Counted from the stretch's first letter, positions 8,905 to 17,658 are shown. The stretch: 32,663 nucleotides of DNA from Candidatus Ruthenibacterium merdavium (GCA_019119935.1 DWWA01000013.1:1-32663); one strand, 5' to 3'. A program made the numbers and translations. Notes: generated by a model from the letters alone, not told the origin.

Positions 8905-8988
8905 GAGCTGAAGACTATATGCATGGAAAACGTGTCTAATTGCAAAAATAAAGTTGCGTTGTGACTGTTTTTGTCGCTTATCGGGAAT

Positions 8989-9017
8989 TTGACAAGGTGT
9001 ACCGTTTCCGCTATGCT
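8989..9017 (+). promoter_or_regulatory. Vegetative promoter of the LytTR two-component operon
   Basis: A perfect TTGACA -35 (8989-8994) lies 17 bases before a TATGCT -10 (9012-9017). Transcription should start near 9024, giving a leader of about 100 bases before the regulator ATG at 9128. Confidence 0.75.
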
Positions 9018-9127
9018 AGTGACAGTGAAAAAACATGATGCCACTGTATCAGTTGTGTTTTTTGATGGTGTGCAGGTGTGCAGATTTATTTGTGAATAGA
9101 TGTCAAAACGGTTGGGTGGGAGCCTGT

Positions 9128-9859
9128 ATGAATTTTTTAATTTGTGATGATGAGTTGGAGTTTGCACTTCATTTAAAAGAGCGCTTAGAAATGCTGATGG
9201 GAAATCTGCATCAAACTGCAAATATTCAATGTGTTTGCGACGAAAATGAAATGAAAACCGTCGAAAAAATTCCGTGTGATATCATTTTTTTGGATATTGA
9301 CATGGGCGAAATCAATGGCCTTGAGCTCGCAAAAAAGATCCGCAGGGCACAGCCGGATGTGATCTTAGTGTTTGTCACGCACTATCTAGCGTACAGCTTG
9401 GAGGGGTATGAGGTAAAAGCACTGAGGTATTTGCTGAAAAGCAATTTGGACGAAAAGCTGCCCGAATGCCTGCAAGCGGTGCTTGCTGCGTATCAAAAAG
9501 AGCGCCGTATGGTTCGCTTGTCCAGCGGCAGTGAAGAAGTGGATTTCATGCCGGCACATATTACTTATGCAGAAACACAAAACCGCCATCTTCTCCTTCA
9601 TCTCGTTCACGATGAGCGTGATACCTGTGACGTAAAAATGACCATGAATGCATTAGAGGAATTACTGTCATGCCGAGGCTTTCTGCGCATTCACCAAAGC
9701 TTTCTTGTGAATATGGCGCATATCAAAATGATTAAAAGCACTGGGGTGCGCTTAACAGACGATACCCAGCTGCCAATCAGTGCGCGAAATTACAGCAAAT
9801 TAAAACAAGAGTATTTGCGCTGGAGAGGAATGAAACGATGGAATATGCAGTCGATATAG
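9128..9859 (+). CDS. LytTR-family response regulator
   Basis: This 243-residue regulator pairs a receiver domain with a LytTR DNA-binding domain. In the receiver, the acidic pocket is D7/D8, the phosphoacceptor is D56 (FLDIDM) and the conserved lysine lies in RYLLKSN near residue 102. The LytTR domain spans about 133-235, with the family motif FLRIHQSFLVNMAHIK. The ATG at 9128 is chosen because ICDDE then starts at the N-terminus as in all receivers; the frame opens upstream at 9035 without family similarity. The stop lies 22 bases inside the following kinase gene, so the two are translationally coupled. By family knowledge it would bind paired repeats near promoters; the intergenic regions on either side are the obvious targets. 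Confidence 0.93.
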   Translation: MNFLICDDELEFALHLKERLEMLMGNLHQTANIQCVCDENEMKTVEKIPCDIIFLDIDMGEINGLELAKKIRRAQPDVILVFVTHYLAYSLEGYEVKALRYLLKSNLDEKLPECLQAVLAAYQKERRMVRLSSGSEEVDFMPAHITYAETQNRHLLLHLVHDERDTCDVKMTMNALEELLSCRGFLRIHQSFLVNMAHIKMIKSTGVRLTDDTQLPISARNYSKLKQEYLRWRGMKRWNMQSI

Positions 9860-11148
9860 TATTCCACTCGCTGCAATATTTGGCAATTATCGTGTTTTTT
9901 GATGCTTTTGTTCTGCGAAAGTATCAGGCAGATTCTTTTTGGTGGCGTGTTGCAGTGTTTGGCGCGGCGTTTCACGTCCTATCGCAGGTTAATAATGATT
10001 TTTTTAAGTATTTTCAAGCATTGGCTATGGTCCTGCTGCTTTATGTAGTGCTATGGGTACTTTACAAAGGTGATCCCCTCTACCATTTATTTTTATCTTG
10101 TATGACGTACACCTTATTTTGTGCCGTAGACTATCTTATCATTTTTTTTGCACAAATGTTTTGCTTAACCGATTCTTTTCAGCAACATTACGACAGAGTA
10201 ACAACGCAGGTATTTATCCGAATTTTGTCTGCGCTGTCGTTTGCTTTTTTTGCCAGTTTATTTCATAAACCTGCCGATGAGGGAAAGAGCATTCGAAAAT
10301 GGACGTTGGTTTCATTGCTTTTTCCGCTTTCTTCGATTTTTCTGTTGACGTTTTTTTATCATGCTTTCGGCGATGCGCCGACAAGTGAGGAAAGTCTTTA
10401 TGGGGTCATTGCGCTTTGCTTAATTGGTGTGTGTAATATTGCTGTGCTATTTTCAAGAGATTACCTCAAAAAAAGCATCCGTGAGCATGAGATGCTGGTA
10501 GTGTTGAAGGAACGGGAACGAACGCAAAAAGAAAGCATCACCGCGTTAAGCGCGGCATATCGAACTCAGCGAAAAATGACGCACGATTTTCAAAAGCATT
10601 TAAGCGTATTGAGCGGCTTGCTCGAAAACGGAAATGCCAGGCAGGCAAGCAGCTATCTTTCACAGCTTCGGAGGGACAGCACAGAGCGAATTCTCTTGGT
10701 GGATACGCACCATGCGGCGATAGATGCCATTCTAAACCAAAAGGGAATGGCGGCGCAGCAAAAAAAGATTGATATTCGTTTTGAAGTGAACGACTTATCC
10801 GGCATGAAGATAAAGGAAACAGATTGCACGGTGGTTCTCGGAAACTTATTAGATAACGCCATCGAAGCGTGTGAAAAGCTGCCTGAATGCGAACGCTGGA
10901 TTCAAGTGAGTGTGATTCATACCCCAGCCGAGGGAGAAGAGCCGGGCAGTTTGTTTTTGTCGGTGCTGAATGCCAGCCCATTCGTAAAAATCAGCAGCGG
11001 ACAGATTGCAACCACCAAGCAAAATGCCTCTTTTCATGGTTTTGGTCTGCGCAATGTGCGGGATATTTTGAAAAAATATCAAGCGGATTATGACTTTCAT
11101 TATGAAAACGGGCAATTCGTGTTTAGCGTTGAGTGGCCGGAGTGCTGA
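9838..11148 (+). CDS. AgrC-like sensor histidine kinase with GHKL ATPase domain
   Basis: This 436-residue kinase has a polytopic N-terminus with about six membrane segments in residues 10-205, as in the AgrC/ComD (HPK10) class that senses peptides. A coiled linker (about 206-235) leads to a dimerisation helix with the phospho-accepting histidine in MTHDF (H249). The ATPase domain has the N-box LGNLLDNAIEAC (N340) and the G-box GFGLRN (401-406). GAGAGGAA precedes ATG 9838 inside the regulator gene. Partner identity follows from the overlap and from the AgrC-LytTR pairing known for this class. No autoinducing-peptide gene or AgrB-like processing protease is in the window, so the ligand may come from another cell or be a foreign peptide. 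Confidence 0.9.
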   Translation: MEYAVDIVFHSLQYLAIIVFFDAFVLRKYQADSFWWRVAVFGAAFHVLSQVNNDFFKYFQALAMVLLLYVVLWVLYKGDPLYHLFLSCMTYTLFCAVDYLIIFFAQMFCLTDSFQQHYDRVTTQVFIRILSALSFAFFASLFHKPADEGKSIRKWTLVSLLFPLSSIFLLTFFYHAFGDAPTSEESLYGVIALCLIGVCNIAVLFSRDYLKKSIREHEMLVVLKERERTQKESITALSAAYRTQRKMTHDFQKHLSVLSGLLENGNARQASSYLSQLRRDSTERILLVDTHHAAIDAILNQKGMAAQQKKIDIRFEVNDLSGMKIKETDCTVVLGNLLDNAIEACEKLPECERWIQVSVIHTPAEGEEPGSLFLSVLNASPFVKISSGQIATTKQNASFHGFGLRNVRDILKKYQADYDFHYENGQFVFSVEWPEC

Positions 11149-11289
11149 GAATAAAAGCTGCGTCTGTATTCAGGCATCAAAACACGTAACTGGAGCAAAA
11201 GATTGAAAACCAAGCTAATCTTTGATGAAACCATAGTTTATGGATATGCGTTTTAAAGTAGAACTTTTGTTAAATTGAGGGTAAAATGG

Positions 11290-11313
11290 CCCGCTCGGAA
11301 TTATCCGGGCGGG
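11290..11313. terminator. GC-rich hairpin after the kinase gene
   Basis: CCCGCTCGG (11290-11298) pairs with CCGGGCGGG (11305-11313), including one wobble, around a six-base loop. It is flanked by AAAAT on the left and CAAAAT on the right but lacks a real T-run, so it may be a weak terminator or an mRNA-end-stabilising stem. It lies between the two-component genes and the next promoter. Confidence 0.5.
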
Positions 11314-11368
11314 TCAAAATTGATCCATGATAAAAAATTCTTACTTTCCTTCATTAGCACATTATTTG

Positions 11369-11397
11369 TTGACAAATATCAAAAAATAGGTTATTCT
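11369..11397 (+). promoter_or_regulatory. Strong vegetative promoter of the second lipoprotein-ABC operon
   Basis: A perfect TTGACA (11369-11374) and TATTCT (11392-11397) are separated by 17 bases. The start point would be about 40 bases before the lipoprotein ATG at 11443, which has a GGGGGAG ribosome site. No convincing LytTR-type repeat is visible upstream. Confidence 0.8.
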
Positions 11398-11442
11398 GTA
11401 ACCGTATTGTTACATTTTGAGTGACGCAAAGGGGGAGAACTT

Positions 11443-12696
11443 ATGAAAAAACATTCTGTTTGGAAATTATTTGTGGGTGTTTTGGCGATGGCCGCAATGC
11501 TAAGTGCCTGTCAAAGCACACAAAATAACGCATCTGAAACGGTAAACAACACGGCTGCCGCCAACACCAACGCACCGTTAACCCTGTGTCAATCTTGTAC
11601 CGCAGATGGCTACTATCAGACAGAGGTATTTTACACAGACAAAACGAACGTCAATCTCACTTATTTTGATTTCAATTCTAAAAAACAGATTTTTTTGTGC
11701 GAACAACCCGGCTGTACGCACGATACGGAAAGCTGCCGCTCCCACGTGGTAGGGATTCCTTATGTAATCAATGACAGCTTGGTGCTGTTTTCAATGACGG
11801 AAAGTGAGACAACGCCGGACAATATTCAGCTCGCTGATAAAAACGGAGCGAACCGCCGTCTTTTGATGGAATTTCCGGCGGATTGCCGGGTATCGACTCC
11901 TGTTTATCACGATGGGCAGAATCTTTACATGATGGCCGAACAGAGCATCCCAGACACTGCTGACATCGTGAAAAAGATTGTCAAGGTCAGCTTGCAGGAC
12001 GGAAGTCTAACCGAAATTTATGCCTTTGACAAAAAAGATTATGCCGCATCTTTGAGCGGTGCATGGGGCAGAAATCTTGTCATTTCGCATTATCGCATGG
12101 ATGAGCAGCACAATGTCTATTCCGACAAGTGCTTTTTGAACATGGATACCGGCGAAATGGACGACGAGCCATTGGCGGTTCTGGATGCAGAAAACGAAGG
12201 GGCAGTCGTCGGGGATGGTGTATTGTATCGCATAAAATATCCCGAGCAGAAAATTGAGATTTTGGATTTGGAAACGAAAGAAACGCAAACGGTGGATTAT
12301 GCACCCGTGGCTGCGTCTATCGATGGAACGCTGGAGCCCGATGTGGGTTTGTCCGTGGTAGAGCCGGGTATTCTGCGCTTGTATTTCAAAGATTTCAGCG
12401 GTGAGGAAGCAAAGCATTATGATGTTATGTTCAATATAGAAAGTGGGGAATATCACCCCTTTACTCTTTTCAAGCCATACAACCATACGATCATTGAACC
12501 TTTGGCAGAAACGAAGGATTCTTTTTTGGTTCAAACAGATTGGAAGGCAAGCTCGGCGGGAGTAGACGAAATGGGATACGAAATACAGCGCTTTGATGCA
12601 CAGTATGCCATGATTTCCAAAAGTGACTATGAAAACTCCATTCCGAATTATATCCCCATTGCTTCTGATATTTACCCCGATGCGTGGGAGAAATAA
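11443..12696 (+). CDS. Large surface lipoprotein with Cys-rich motif
   Basis: This 417-residue lipoprotein has a signal ending MLSAC, with the lipidated cysteine at residue 23, and an Asn/Thr/Ala-rich linker. The mature part begins with a cysteine cluster (CQSC near 49-52, then CEQPGCTHDTESC near 86-98). It continues as repeating short blocks such as NLYMMAEQ and DGVLYRI, typical of beta-propeller surface proteins. Similar C-x3-GCTH-x4-C lipoproteins occur in Clostridia next to ABC-2 systems, as I recall, but none is characterised to my knowledge. The cysteines could form disulfides or bind metal. It heads an operon with the ATPase (54-base gap) and the double permease, mirroring the lipoprotein-first order of the minus-strand operon. 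Confidence 0.75.
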   Translation: MKKHSVWKLFVGVLAMAAMLSACQSTQNNASETVNNTAAANTNAPLTLCQSCTADGYYQTEVFYTDKTNVNLTYFDFNSKKQIFLCEQPGCTHDTESCRSHVVGIPYVINDSLVLFSMTESETTPDNIQLADKNGANRRLLMEFPADCRVSTPVYHDGQNLYMMAEQSIPDTADIVKKIVKVSLQDGSLTEIYAFDKKDYAASLSGAWGRNLVISHYRMDEQHNVYSDKCFLNMDTGEMDDEPLAVLDAENEGAVVGDGVLYRIKYPEQKIEILDLETKETQTVDYAPVAASIDGTLEPDVGLSVVEPGILRLYFKDFSGEEAKHYDVMFNIESGEYHPFTLFKPYNHTIIEPLAETKDSFLVQTDWKASSAGVDEMGYEIQRFDAQYAMISKSDYENSIPNYIPIASDIYPDAWEK

Positions 12697-12750
12697 GGGC
12701 GGAACGTGACCGATAGAAAAAAGTAAAAATAAAAGCCGGGAGGCGGTTGC

Positions 12751-13503
12751 ATGGAAGCAAACACCTGTTCGCTGGAGCTGCAAAAGCTCAGCAAAATATA
12801 TAGTGGAAAGAAAACAAGCAAAAAGGCCCTCGCCGACGTGACATTCACGCTCGGCCCGGGCCTTTACGGCCTTTTAGGGCCAAACGGCGCGGGAAAAAGC
12901 ACGATGATGAATATTATCACGGGCAATTTAGACGCAAGCGGCGGAAAAGTGCTGTGGAACGGGAAAAATATTTTGCATATGGGGCGCAAATTCAGACGCA
13001 TTTTGGGCTATATGCCCCAGCAGCAAAACCTGTATGACAGCTTTACCGGACGCCGCTTTTTATTGTATTTGGCGGCGTTAAAAGAAATTCCCCGCAAGCA
13101 AGCCGCCGCGGAGATTCAGCGCACCGCCGAAATGGTGCATCTTTCCGCAGAGCTGGATAAAAAGCTGGCGGCTTATTCCGGCGGCATGAAGCAGCGCTTA
13201 CTCGCGGCCGCCGCCTTGCTGGGCGACCCGAAGCTGATTATTATGGACGAGCCCACCGCCGGGCTTGACCCGAAAGAGCGTGTTCGCCTGCGTGAAGTGT
13301 TGGCGAAGCTGGCGCATGACCGCATTATCTTAGTTGCCACTCATGTGGTGAGCGATGTGGAGCATGTGGCAAGTGAAATTCTGTTGCTGAAAGAAGGACA
13401 GCTCGTAGACCGCGACACCCCCGGTGCACTCGTGGAAAAATATGCCCCCGGCGGTACGCTGGAGGAGGTTTATCTTTCCATTTTCGGGGAGGATGAGGCA
13501 TGA
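12751..13503 (+). CDS. ABC-2-type transporter ATPase
   Basis: This 250-residue ATPase carries Walker A (GPNGAGKST, 43-51), a conventional Q-loop (YMPQQQNLYD, Q90/Q91), the signature YSGGMKQR (142-149), Walker B (LIIMDEP, 162-168) followed by TAGLDP, and H198. It is of the CcmA/BcrA-like exporter class and should drive the permease that begins inside its stop codon (four-base ATGA overlap). GGGAGG precedes ATG 12751. Unlike the ATPase at 4966-5610 it has a normal glutamine Q-loop, so the two transporters are of different subtypes despite sharing the neighbourhood. Substrate unknown. Confidence 0.9.
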   Translation: MEANTCSLELQKLSKIYSGKKTSKKALADVTFTLGPGLYGLLGPNGAGKSTMMNIITGNLDASGGKVLWNGKNILHMGRKFRRILGYMPQQQNLYDSFTGRRFLLYLAALKEIPRKQAAAEIQRTAEMVHLSAELDKKLAAYSGGMKQRLLAAAALLGDPKLIIMDEPTAGLDPKERVRLREVLAKLAHDRIILVATHVVSDVEHVASEILLLKEGQLVDRDTPGALVEKYAPGGTLEEVYLSIFGEDEA

Positions 13504-15878
13504 TGCGTTTGTTTTCAGCCGAGCTGCGCAAGGTGTGGCAAAGCCGCTTTTTCTTGCTGTCTTTTGTGGTGCTGCTTGCGGTCAATCTTTTTTTGCTCTG
13601 GTTTGGAACAGGCCACACACCGGGCAGTGCGCCGTCCCAAGCGTACCGAACGCTGACGCAGCAGCTTTCCGGCATGACCATGCAGGAAATGGACACGTTT
13701 CTGCATGAGGAGCTGGCCCGCACCGAAGCGCTCACGCACATTGACGGAATTGTGCGCATGGAGGCGTACAACAACGGCAAAAAAGACGAGCAAATGCGCG
13801 AAACGTATGCCGCCGATTTTGAGCAATACGGCGATCTGTATCAAACGGGCGACTTTCTAAAGTACAGCGAAACGCTGTCAGCCGAGTACCGCTTTTTAAA
13901 CGGCATTGTGCTGGAGTTTGAACAGGTGAACGGCTACGAGGAATTTTTGGATTCCATTGAGCAAAAGGCAAAGCAGCTTTCCGGCATTTCCATTTTTGCA
14001 GAAAGCGAAAGCGGCTATGATATGGAAAATATCCGTGTAACGGATGAAGCGTTCAAAGGAATGCGCGGCACACCCATTCATTATTACCCGCAAAAGGGGC
14101 TGATGACGGCGCTCGACTTTGAACTGACCGACGTTGTTTCCGTGTTTGCCATGCTGCTCATTGCAACGGTGCTTGTTCGGGCAGAGCGCGACAACGGCCT
14201 GTTGGCACTCATTCGTTCCACGCCGTCGGGCCGTCTGCCCACGGCCGCGGCAAAGCTTGCGGCACTTGCGGTTAGCTTGGCCGTGGTGCTGATTGGCATG
14301 TACGGGGTGAACCTGCTTTATTGCGGCAGCCTGTACGGCCTTGGCCCGCTGGAGCGAGCCATTCAAAGCGTACCTGCTTTGATGCGAAGCACCTGGAAGC
14401 TGACGGTGGGGCAGTACCTCTTTTTCTTCTTGCTGACAAAATGGCTTGCTGCCTTTATCTGCGGCGTTTGGGTGATGCTGGCGATGCTGTTTGCAAAGCG
14501 GCTGTTTAATGGTGTGCTCGGTGGGCTGGGGTTTATTGCGCTACATTTGCTGATTCGCGCTGTTATTCCCGCCACCAGTCGGCTGAACGTCATCAAATAT
14601 GCAAACCTTGTCAGCCTGCTGCGCACCAATGAGCTTTTGGGCGGTTATCGAAATCTATATTGGTTTGACCAGCCCATTCCGCTTTTATTGGTGGAGTCGG
14701 TTGCGGCTGTGCTGTTTGCCGTTGTGTTTGTTGCGGCTTTTCTGGCGTTGTTCAGCCGTTATTACTTCACAGCGGCAGGCCGCCGCACCAGTCGGTTGAC
14801 CCTGCGGCGCAAGCTGCCTACCTTTACCACGCCGATGCGTCAAGAGGCCTACAAGCTGCTGGTGATGCAGGGGACAGCGCTGCTTTTGGTGCTGTTTGCA
14901 GGTTTTCAAGTGTATACTGCCGTCACAACAGAAAGCTATATTGACGCCAATGAAATTTATTATCAGTATTACATGAAGCATGTGCAAGGGCCGATGACGC
15001 AGGAAAAGGTGGATTGGCTGAACGAACAAAACAAAGAGTTTGAGCCGATTCATCGCCTGAATGCCGCGCTGTCCGCAAACGAGATTGGCGGGCAGGAATA
15101 CCAAATGATGATGCAGGCATACGGTGGACTTCAGCAAAAAATGATGGTGTTTCAAAATGTCGTGTCAAAAGCGCAGATGCTCAGCGAAAAGCCGGGAAGT
15201 CAGATGGTGTATGAAACAGGCTGGCTCAAGCTGTTTGATACGCACGATCGGCAGGATTTGCAAGACAGTTTGTGGCTGGCACTGCTGTGTGCGGTTTCGT
15301 TTTCTGGCTTATTTGCCATGGAGCAGCAAACCGGGATGATTAAAGTCATCAGCACAACGCCGCTCGGCAAACGCTTTACGGTGCGGTGTAAATTGATTTT
15401 AACGCTGGTGTGCAGTGCGGGTTTTGCGCTGCTGGGCGTACTGCCGCGCTTTTGGGTAACGATTCGGGATTACGGCCTTGGCACATGGCTTGCGCCTGTA
15501 TACAGTATTCCCGATTATGCCGCCGCGCCGGGGATACCGCTCTTTCTCATGGCAGCGCTGCTTGTGTTCAGCCGTTTTCTGGCGGTGTTTTGTATGGCGG
15601 TTGTCACATTGGCACTGTCACAGCGCATCGGCAACACGTTTGGTGCGATGTTCCTTTCGCTGGCACTATTTTCCTTTGCGCCCCTTTTGAGCCTGTCGGG
15701 TTTAACAGCGGCAAAATGGTACAGCATTTATTTACCCGTTCATGTGTGCGCGATGCTGTCACAGCCGGGCGGCATGGTGCTGTGCATCTTTATGCTGTTG
15801 ATTTTATCAGGCATTTGTTACTTGAGCATCGAATATTTACAGCGCGATTTTGGCTCTGTCAGAGGAAGAAAGACATAG
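13500..15878 (+). CDS. Double-length ABC-2-type permease
   Basis: This 792-residue membrane protein is about twice the length of a standard ABC-2 permease and seems to hold two permease halves in one chain. Each half starts with a cytoplasmic lead (MRLFSAELRKVWQSR; then MRQEAYKLLVMQG near residue 446) and a first membrane segment. A long outward-facing loop follows (about 38-205 and 475-595), then five or so membrane segments (about 212-420 and 598-780). Such large extracellular loops are typical of exporters that act on membrane or cell-surface substrates. The start is the first of two adjacent ATGs, overlapping the ATPase stop by four bases. A single chain with two halves could replace the heterodimer used by other systems. 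Confidence 0.82.
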   Translation: MMRLFSAELRKVWQSRFFLLSFVVLLAVNLFLLWFGTGHTPGSAPSQAYRTLTQQLSGMTMQEMDTFLHEELARTEALTHIDGIVRMEAYNNGKKDEQMRETYAADFEQYGDLYQTGDFLKYSETLSAEYRFLNGIVLEFEQVNGYEEFLDSIEQKAKQLSGISIFAESESGYDMENIRVTDEAFKGMRGTPIHYYPQKGLMTALDFELTDVVSVFAMLLIATVLVRAERDNGLLALIRSTPSGRLPTAAAKLAALAVSLAVVLIGMYGVNLLYCGSLYGLGPLERAIQSVPALMRSTWKLTVGQYLFFFLLTKWLAAFICGVWVMLAMLFAKRLFNGVLGGLGFIALHLLIRAVIPATSRLNVIKYANLVSLLRTNELLGGYRNLYWFDQPIPLLLVESVAAVLFAVVFVAAFLALFSRYYFTAAGRRTSRLTLRRKLPTFTTPMRQEAYKLLVMQGTALLLVLFAGFQVYTAVTTESYIDANEIYYQYYMKHVQGPMTQEKVDWLNEQNKEFEPIHRLNAALSANEIGGQEYQMMMQAYGGLQQKMMVFQNVVSKAQMLSEKPGSQMVYETGWLKLFDTHDRQDLQDSLWLALLCAVSFSGLFAMEQQTGMIKVISTTPLGKRFTVRCKLILTLVCSAGFALLGVLPRFWVTIRDYGLGTWLAPVYSIPDYAAAPGIPLFLMAALLVFSRFLAVFCMAVVTLALSQRIGNTFGAMFLSLALFSFAPLLSLSGLTAAKWYSIYLPVHVCAMLSQPGGMVLCIFMLLILSGICYLSIEYLQRDFGSVRGRKT

Positions 15879-15915
15879 TCGGAATCTGTTCAAGCGGACA
15901 TCAATATGCATAGGT

Positions 15916-15963
15916 GAAAAGCGTCCGGGACAAGGCTTTGCGGCGTTGCTCCGGACGCTTTTC
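15916..15963. terminator. Bidirectional terminator
   Basis: GAAAAGCGTCCGG (15916-15928) pairs perfectly with CCGGACGCTTTTC (15951-15963) around a 22-base loop. The A/T-rich outer arms give T-rich ends on both strands. It lies between the convergent permease (ends 15878) and antiporter (ends 15996) and probably serves both. Confidence 0.85.
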
Positions 15964-15995
15964 TCTTTCTTTTCAGGTTTTGTGTTCTCAGTGAA

Positions 15996-17606
15996 TCAAG
16001 GTTCCTTGCGCTGTGCTTGAAATTCAGCCGTTACTAAAATGTCGCCGGCTTTGATCACTGTGCTTCCGCTGGGGATCAGTGTATCAATTCCTCGTTTTAC
16101 TAAGATGATGCGATGATTATTGGCTTTCGGCATTTGTGACAATGCACAGTTGACAAAGCGGTCTTTATGTGTAACGGCAATTTCTGTGAGCATTAAGTGT
16201 TCGCGATTTTCAAAGCTGCGTGCCGCTAGAACAAGCAGGTCGCCGCACTCAAGCAAGGTGTCGCCGTCCGGAACAATCGGGTCTTGATTGCGCATTAGCA
16301 TTGCTACAAGCAATCCGGCCGGAAGCTTCAGTTCCGAAAGACGCTGTCCGCACCAAGAATGGCCGTGATCAATATGCACTTTAATAAAATGGATATCGCT
16401 GTCTTCTTGATAATCGGTAAAGGTATATCCGACATCGGTGTGATGATCAATCATGGATAGTTTCTTTGCAACAAAAGGCAGGAGTGTGCCCTGAATGGAA
16501 ATGGAAAACAGCACCATGCAGAACACAAGATTATAAAGGTTGTAGGTTGTTGCTGCGCCGCTGAGCACCGCGGCAATGGCAAATACGACAGAAGCTGCGC
16601 CGCGAAGACCGGCCCATGAGATGAGTCCGATTTGATTCAGCTTACAGCCGAAAGGCTTAAGCAGTGTAAAAGTAACCAACGGTCTTGCCGCAATGGTTAA
16701 AAACAGCATCAGAACAAAAGCGGGGCCGATCACTGCCGGAAGTTTGACGGGTGTAACCAGCAAACCGAGCAGGAAAAAAATTAAAACCTGTGCAACATGC
16801 GTTAAGACATCAAGAAAATGAACCAAATATTTTTTTTGAGGAAGGTGAGAGTTGCCAATCCAAATGCCGCACAAATAAACACTTAAATAACCGTTTCCGT
16901 TTAAGCACGCGGGAATGGCATAAGATAAAATCATAACGGAAAGCAGAAAAATAGTGTGGCTTTCCTGCGAGGGCAGCAGCTGACGGTGCAAAAGCTTCAC
17001 CGCACCCCAACCCATCAAAGCGCCGCACAAAGCGCCGATGATGAGCTGCTGTGCAAGCAAAAGCGGAACAAAAACAGATTCTCCTGCAAGCAGTGCAATG
17101 GCAACACTTGTCAGCATATAGGACATGGGGTCGTTCGAGCCTGATTCCATTTCCAGCAAAGAGTCTGTATGATATTTTAAAGCCAGCTTCTGTGAACGCA
17201 GAATATTGAACACCGAGGCAGCGTCTGTCGATGAAATAACAGAGCCGATCAGAAAAGCCTCTGCGAGCGGCAGCTTCAAAACCCAGTGCGCAAAAAATGT
17301 TAAAAGTCCTGCGGTTCCTGCTACGCCCAGTGTAGACATTACAACAGAAGGCGCTAAAATAGGGCGAGCGGCTTTTAAGCTGGTGCCGAACCCGCCGTAG
17401 AACATAATGAAAATCAAGCAAACAGAACAGGTAACATTGACAATGTCGTAATCATCAAAAGGAATTTTGAAAATGCCGTTTTCTCCAAACAGCATGCCTA
17501 GGCCGATAAAAATCAGCAAAGAGGGAATTGGGATTTTTTCCAAAAACCGATTCGATAAAATGCAAATGAAAATAACAAATCCGATCAGTAATAAAGGGCT
17601 GTTCAT
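15996..17606 (-). CDS. CPA1-type cation/proton antiporter with TrkA-C domain
   Basis: This 536-residue protein exchanges a monovalent cation, likely K+ or Na+, for protons across the membrane. Some 12-13 hydrophobic segments fill residues 1-390. The conserved transport-site motifs are SSTDAASVF (about 126-134) and MESGSNDP (about 151-158), the latter with the ND signature of the NhaP2/CvrA group. A cytoplasmic TrkA-C (RCK-C) domain spans about 405-480 (ELKLPAGLLVAMLMRN ... GDLLVLAA), and a second, partial-looking copy occurs near the end (LIPSGSTVIKAGDILVTAE). In Bacillota, RCK-C domains on such antiporters often bind cyclic di-AMP. The ATG at 17606 has only a weak GGTGAT ribosome site. It stands alone on the minus strand, and a TATAAT lies 53 bases upstream. 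Confidence 0.88.
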   Translation of the reverse strand: MNSPLLLIGFVIFICILSNRFLEKIPIPSLLIFIGLGMLFGENGIFKIPFDDYDIVNVTCSVCLIFIMFYGGFGTSLKAARPILAPSVVMSTLGVAGTAGLLTFFAHWVLKLPLAEAFLIGSVISSTDAASVFNILRSQKLALKYHTDSLLEMESGSNDPMSYMLTSVAIALLAGESVFVPLLLAQQLIIGALCGALMGWGAVKLLHRQLLPSQESHTIFLLSVMILSYAIPACLNGNGYLSVYLCGIWIGNSHLPQKKYLVHFLDVLTHVAQVLIFFLLGLLVTPVKLPAVIGPAFVLMLFLTIAARPLVTFTLLKPFGCKLNQIGLISWAGLRGAASVVFAIAAVLSGAATTYNLYNLVFCMVLFSISIQGTLLPFVAKKLSMIDHHTDVGYTFTDYQEDSDIHFIKVHIDHGHSWCGQRLSELKLPAGLLVAMLMRNQDPIVPDGDTLLECGDLLVLAARSFENREHLMLTEIAVTHKDRFVNCALSQMPKANNHRIILVKRGIDTLIPSGSTVIKAGDILVTAEFQAQRKEP

Positions 17607-17658
17607 AATATCACCATGTAAATGAAAAAGAAATGTACTGCGAAAACCTTTTTTCTTT

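Larger units (their letters stand above)
8811..9127. promoter_or_regulatory. Divergent control region between lipoprotein operon and LytTR regulator
   Basis: This gene-free stretch separates two divergent operons and carries a promoter for each (8876-8904 minus, 8989-9017 plus). It also has a near-identical direct repeat, CATACTGTTTCTT at 8822-8834 and CATACAGTTTCTT at 8878-8890, and a third partial copy, ACTGTTT at 8964-8970. AC(A/T)GTT is close to the core bound by LytTR regulators such as AgrA. The second copy overlaps the minus-strand -10. Operator function is inferred. Confidence 0.6.

Noticed and set aside
9025-9099. A 24-residue GTG frame at the predicted transcript start of the LytTR operon, as a possible signal peptide gene
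   Set aside because: It has no ribosome site, no leader or cleavage motif, and reads through ordinary leader sequence.
8877-9221. A 114-codon minus-strand frame across the divergent control region
   Set aside because: It covers both promoters and the start of the response regulator, has no ribosome site and no protein-like features.
11287-11331. A 14-residue ATG frame between the kinase and the second lipoprotein, as a possible autoinducer
   Set aside because: It overlaps the GC-rich hairpin, has no ribosome site and carries no peptide-pheromone features.
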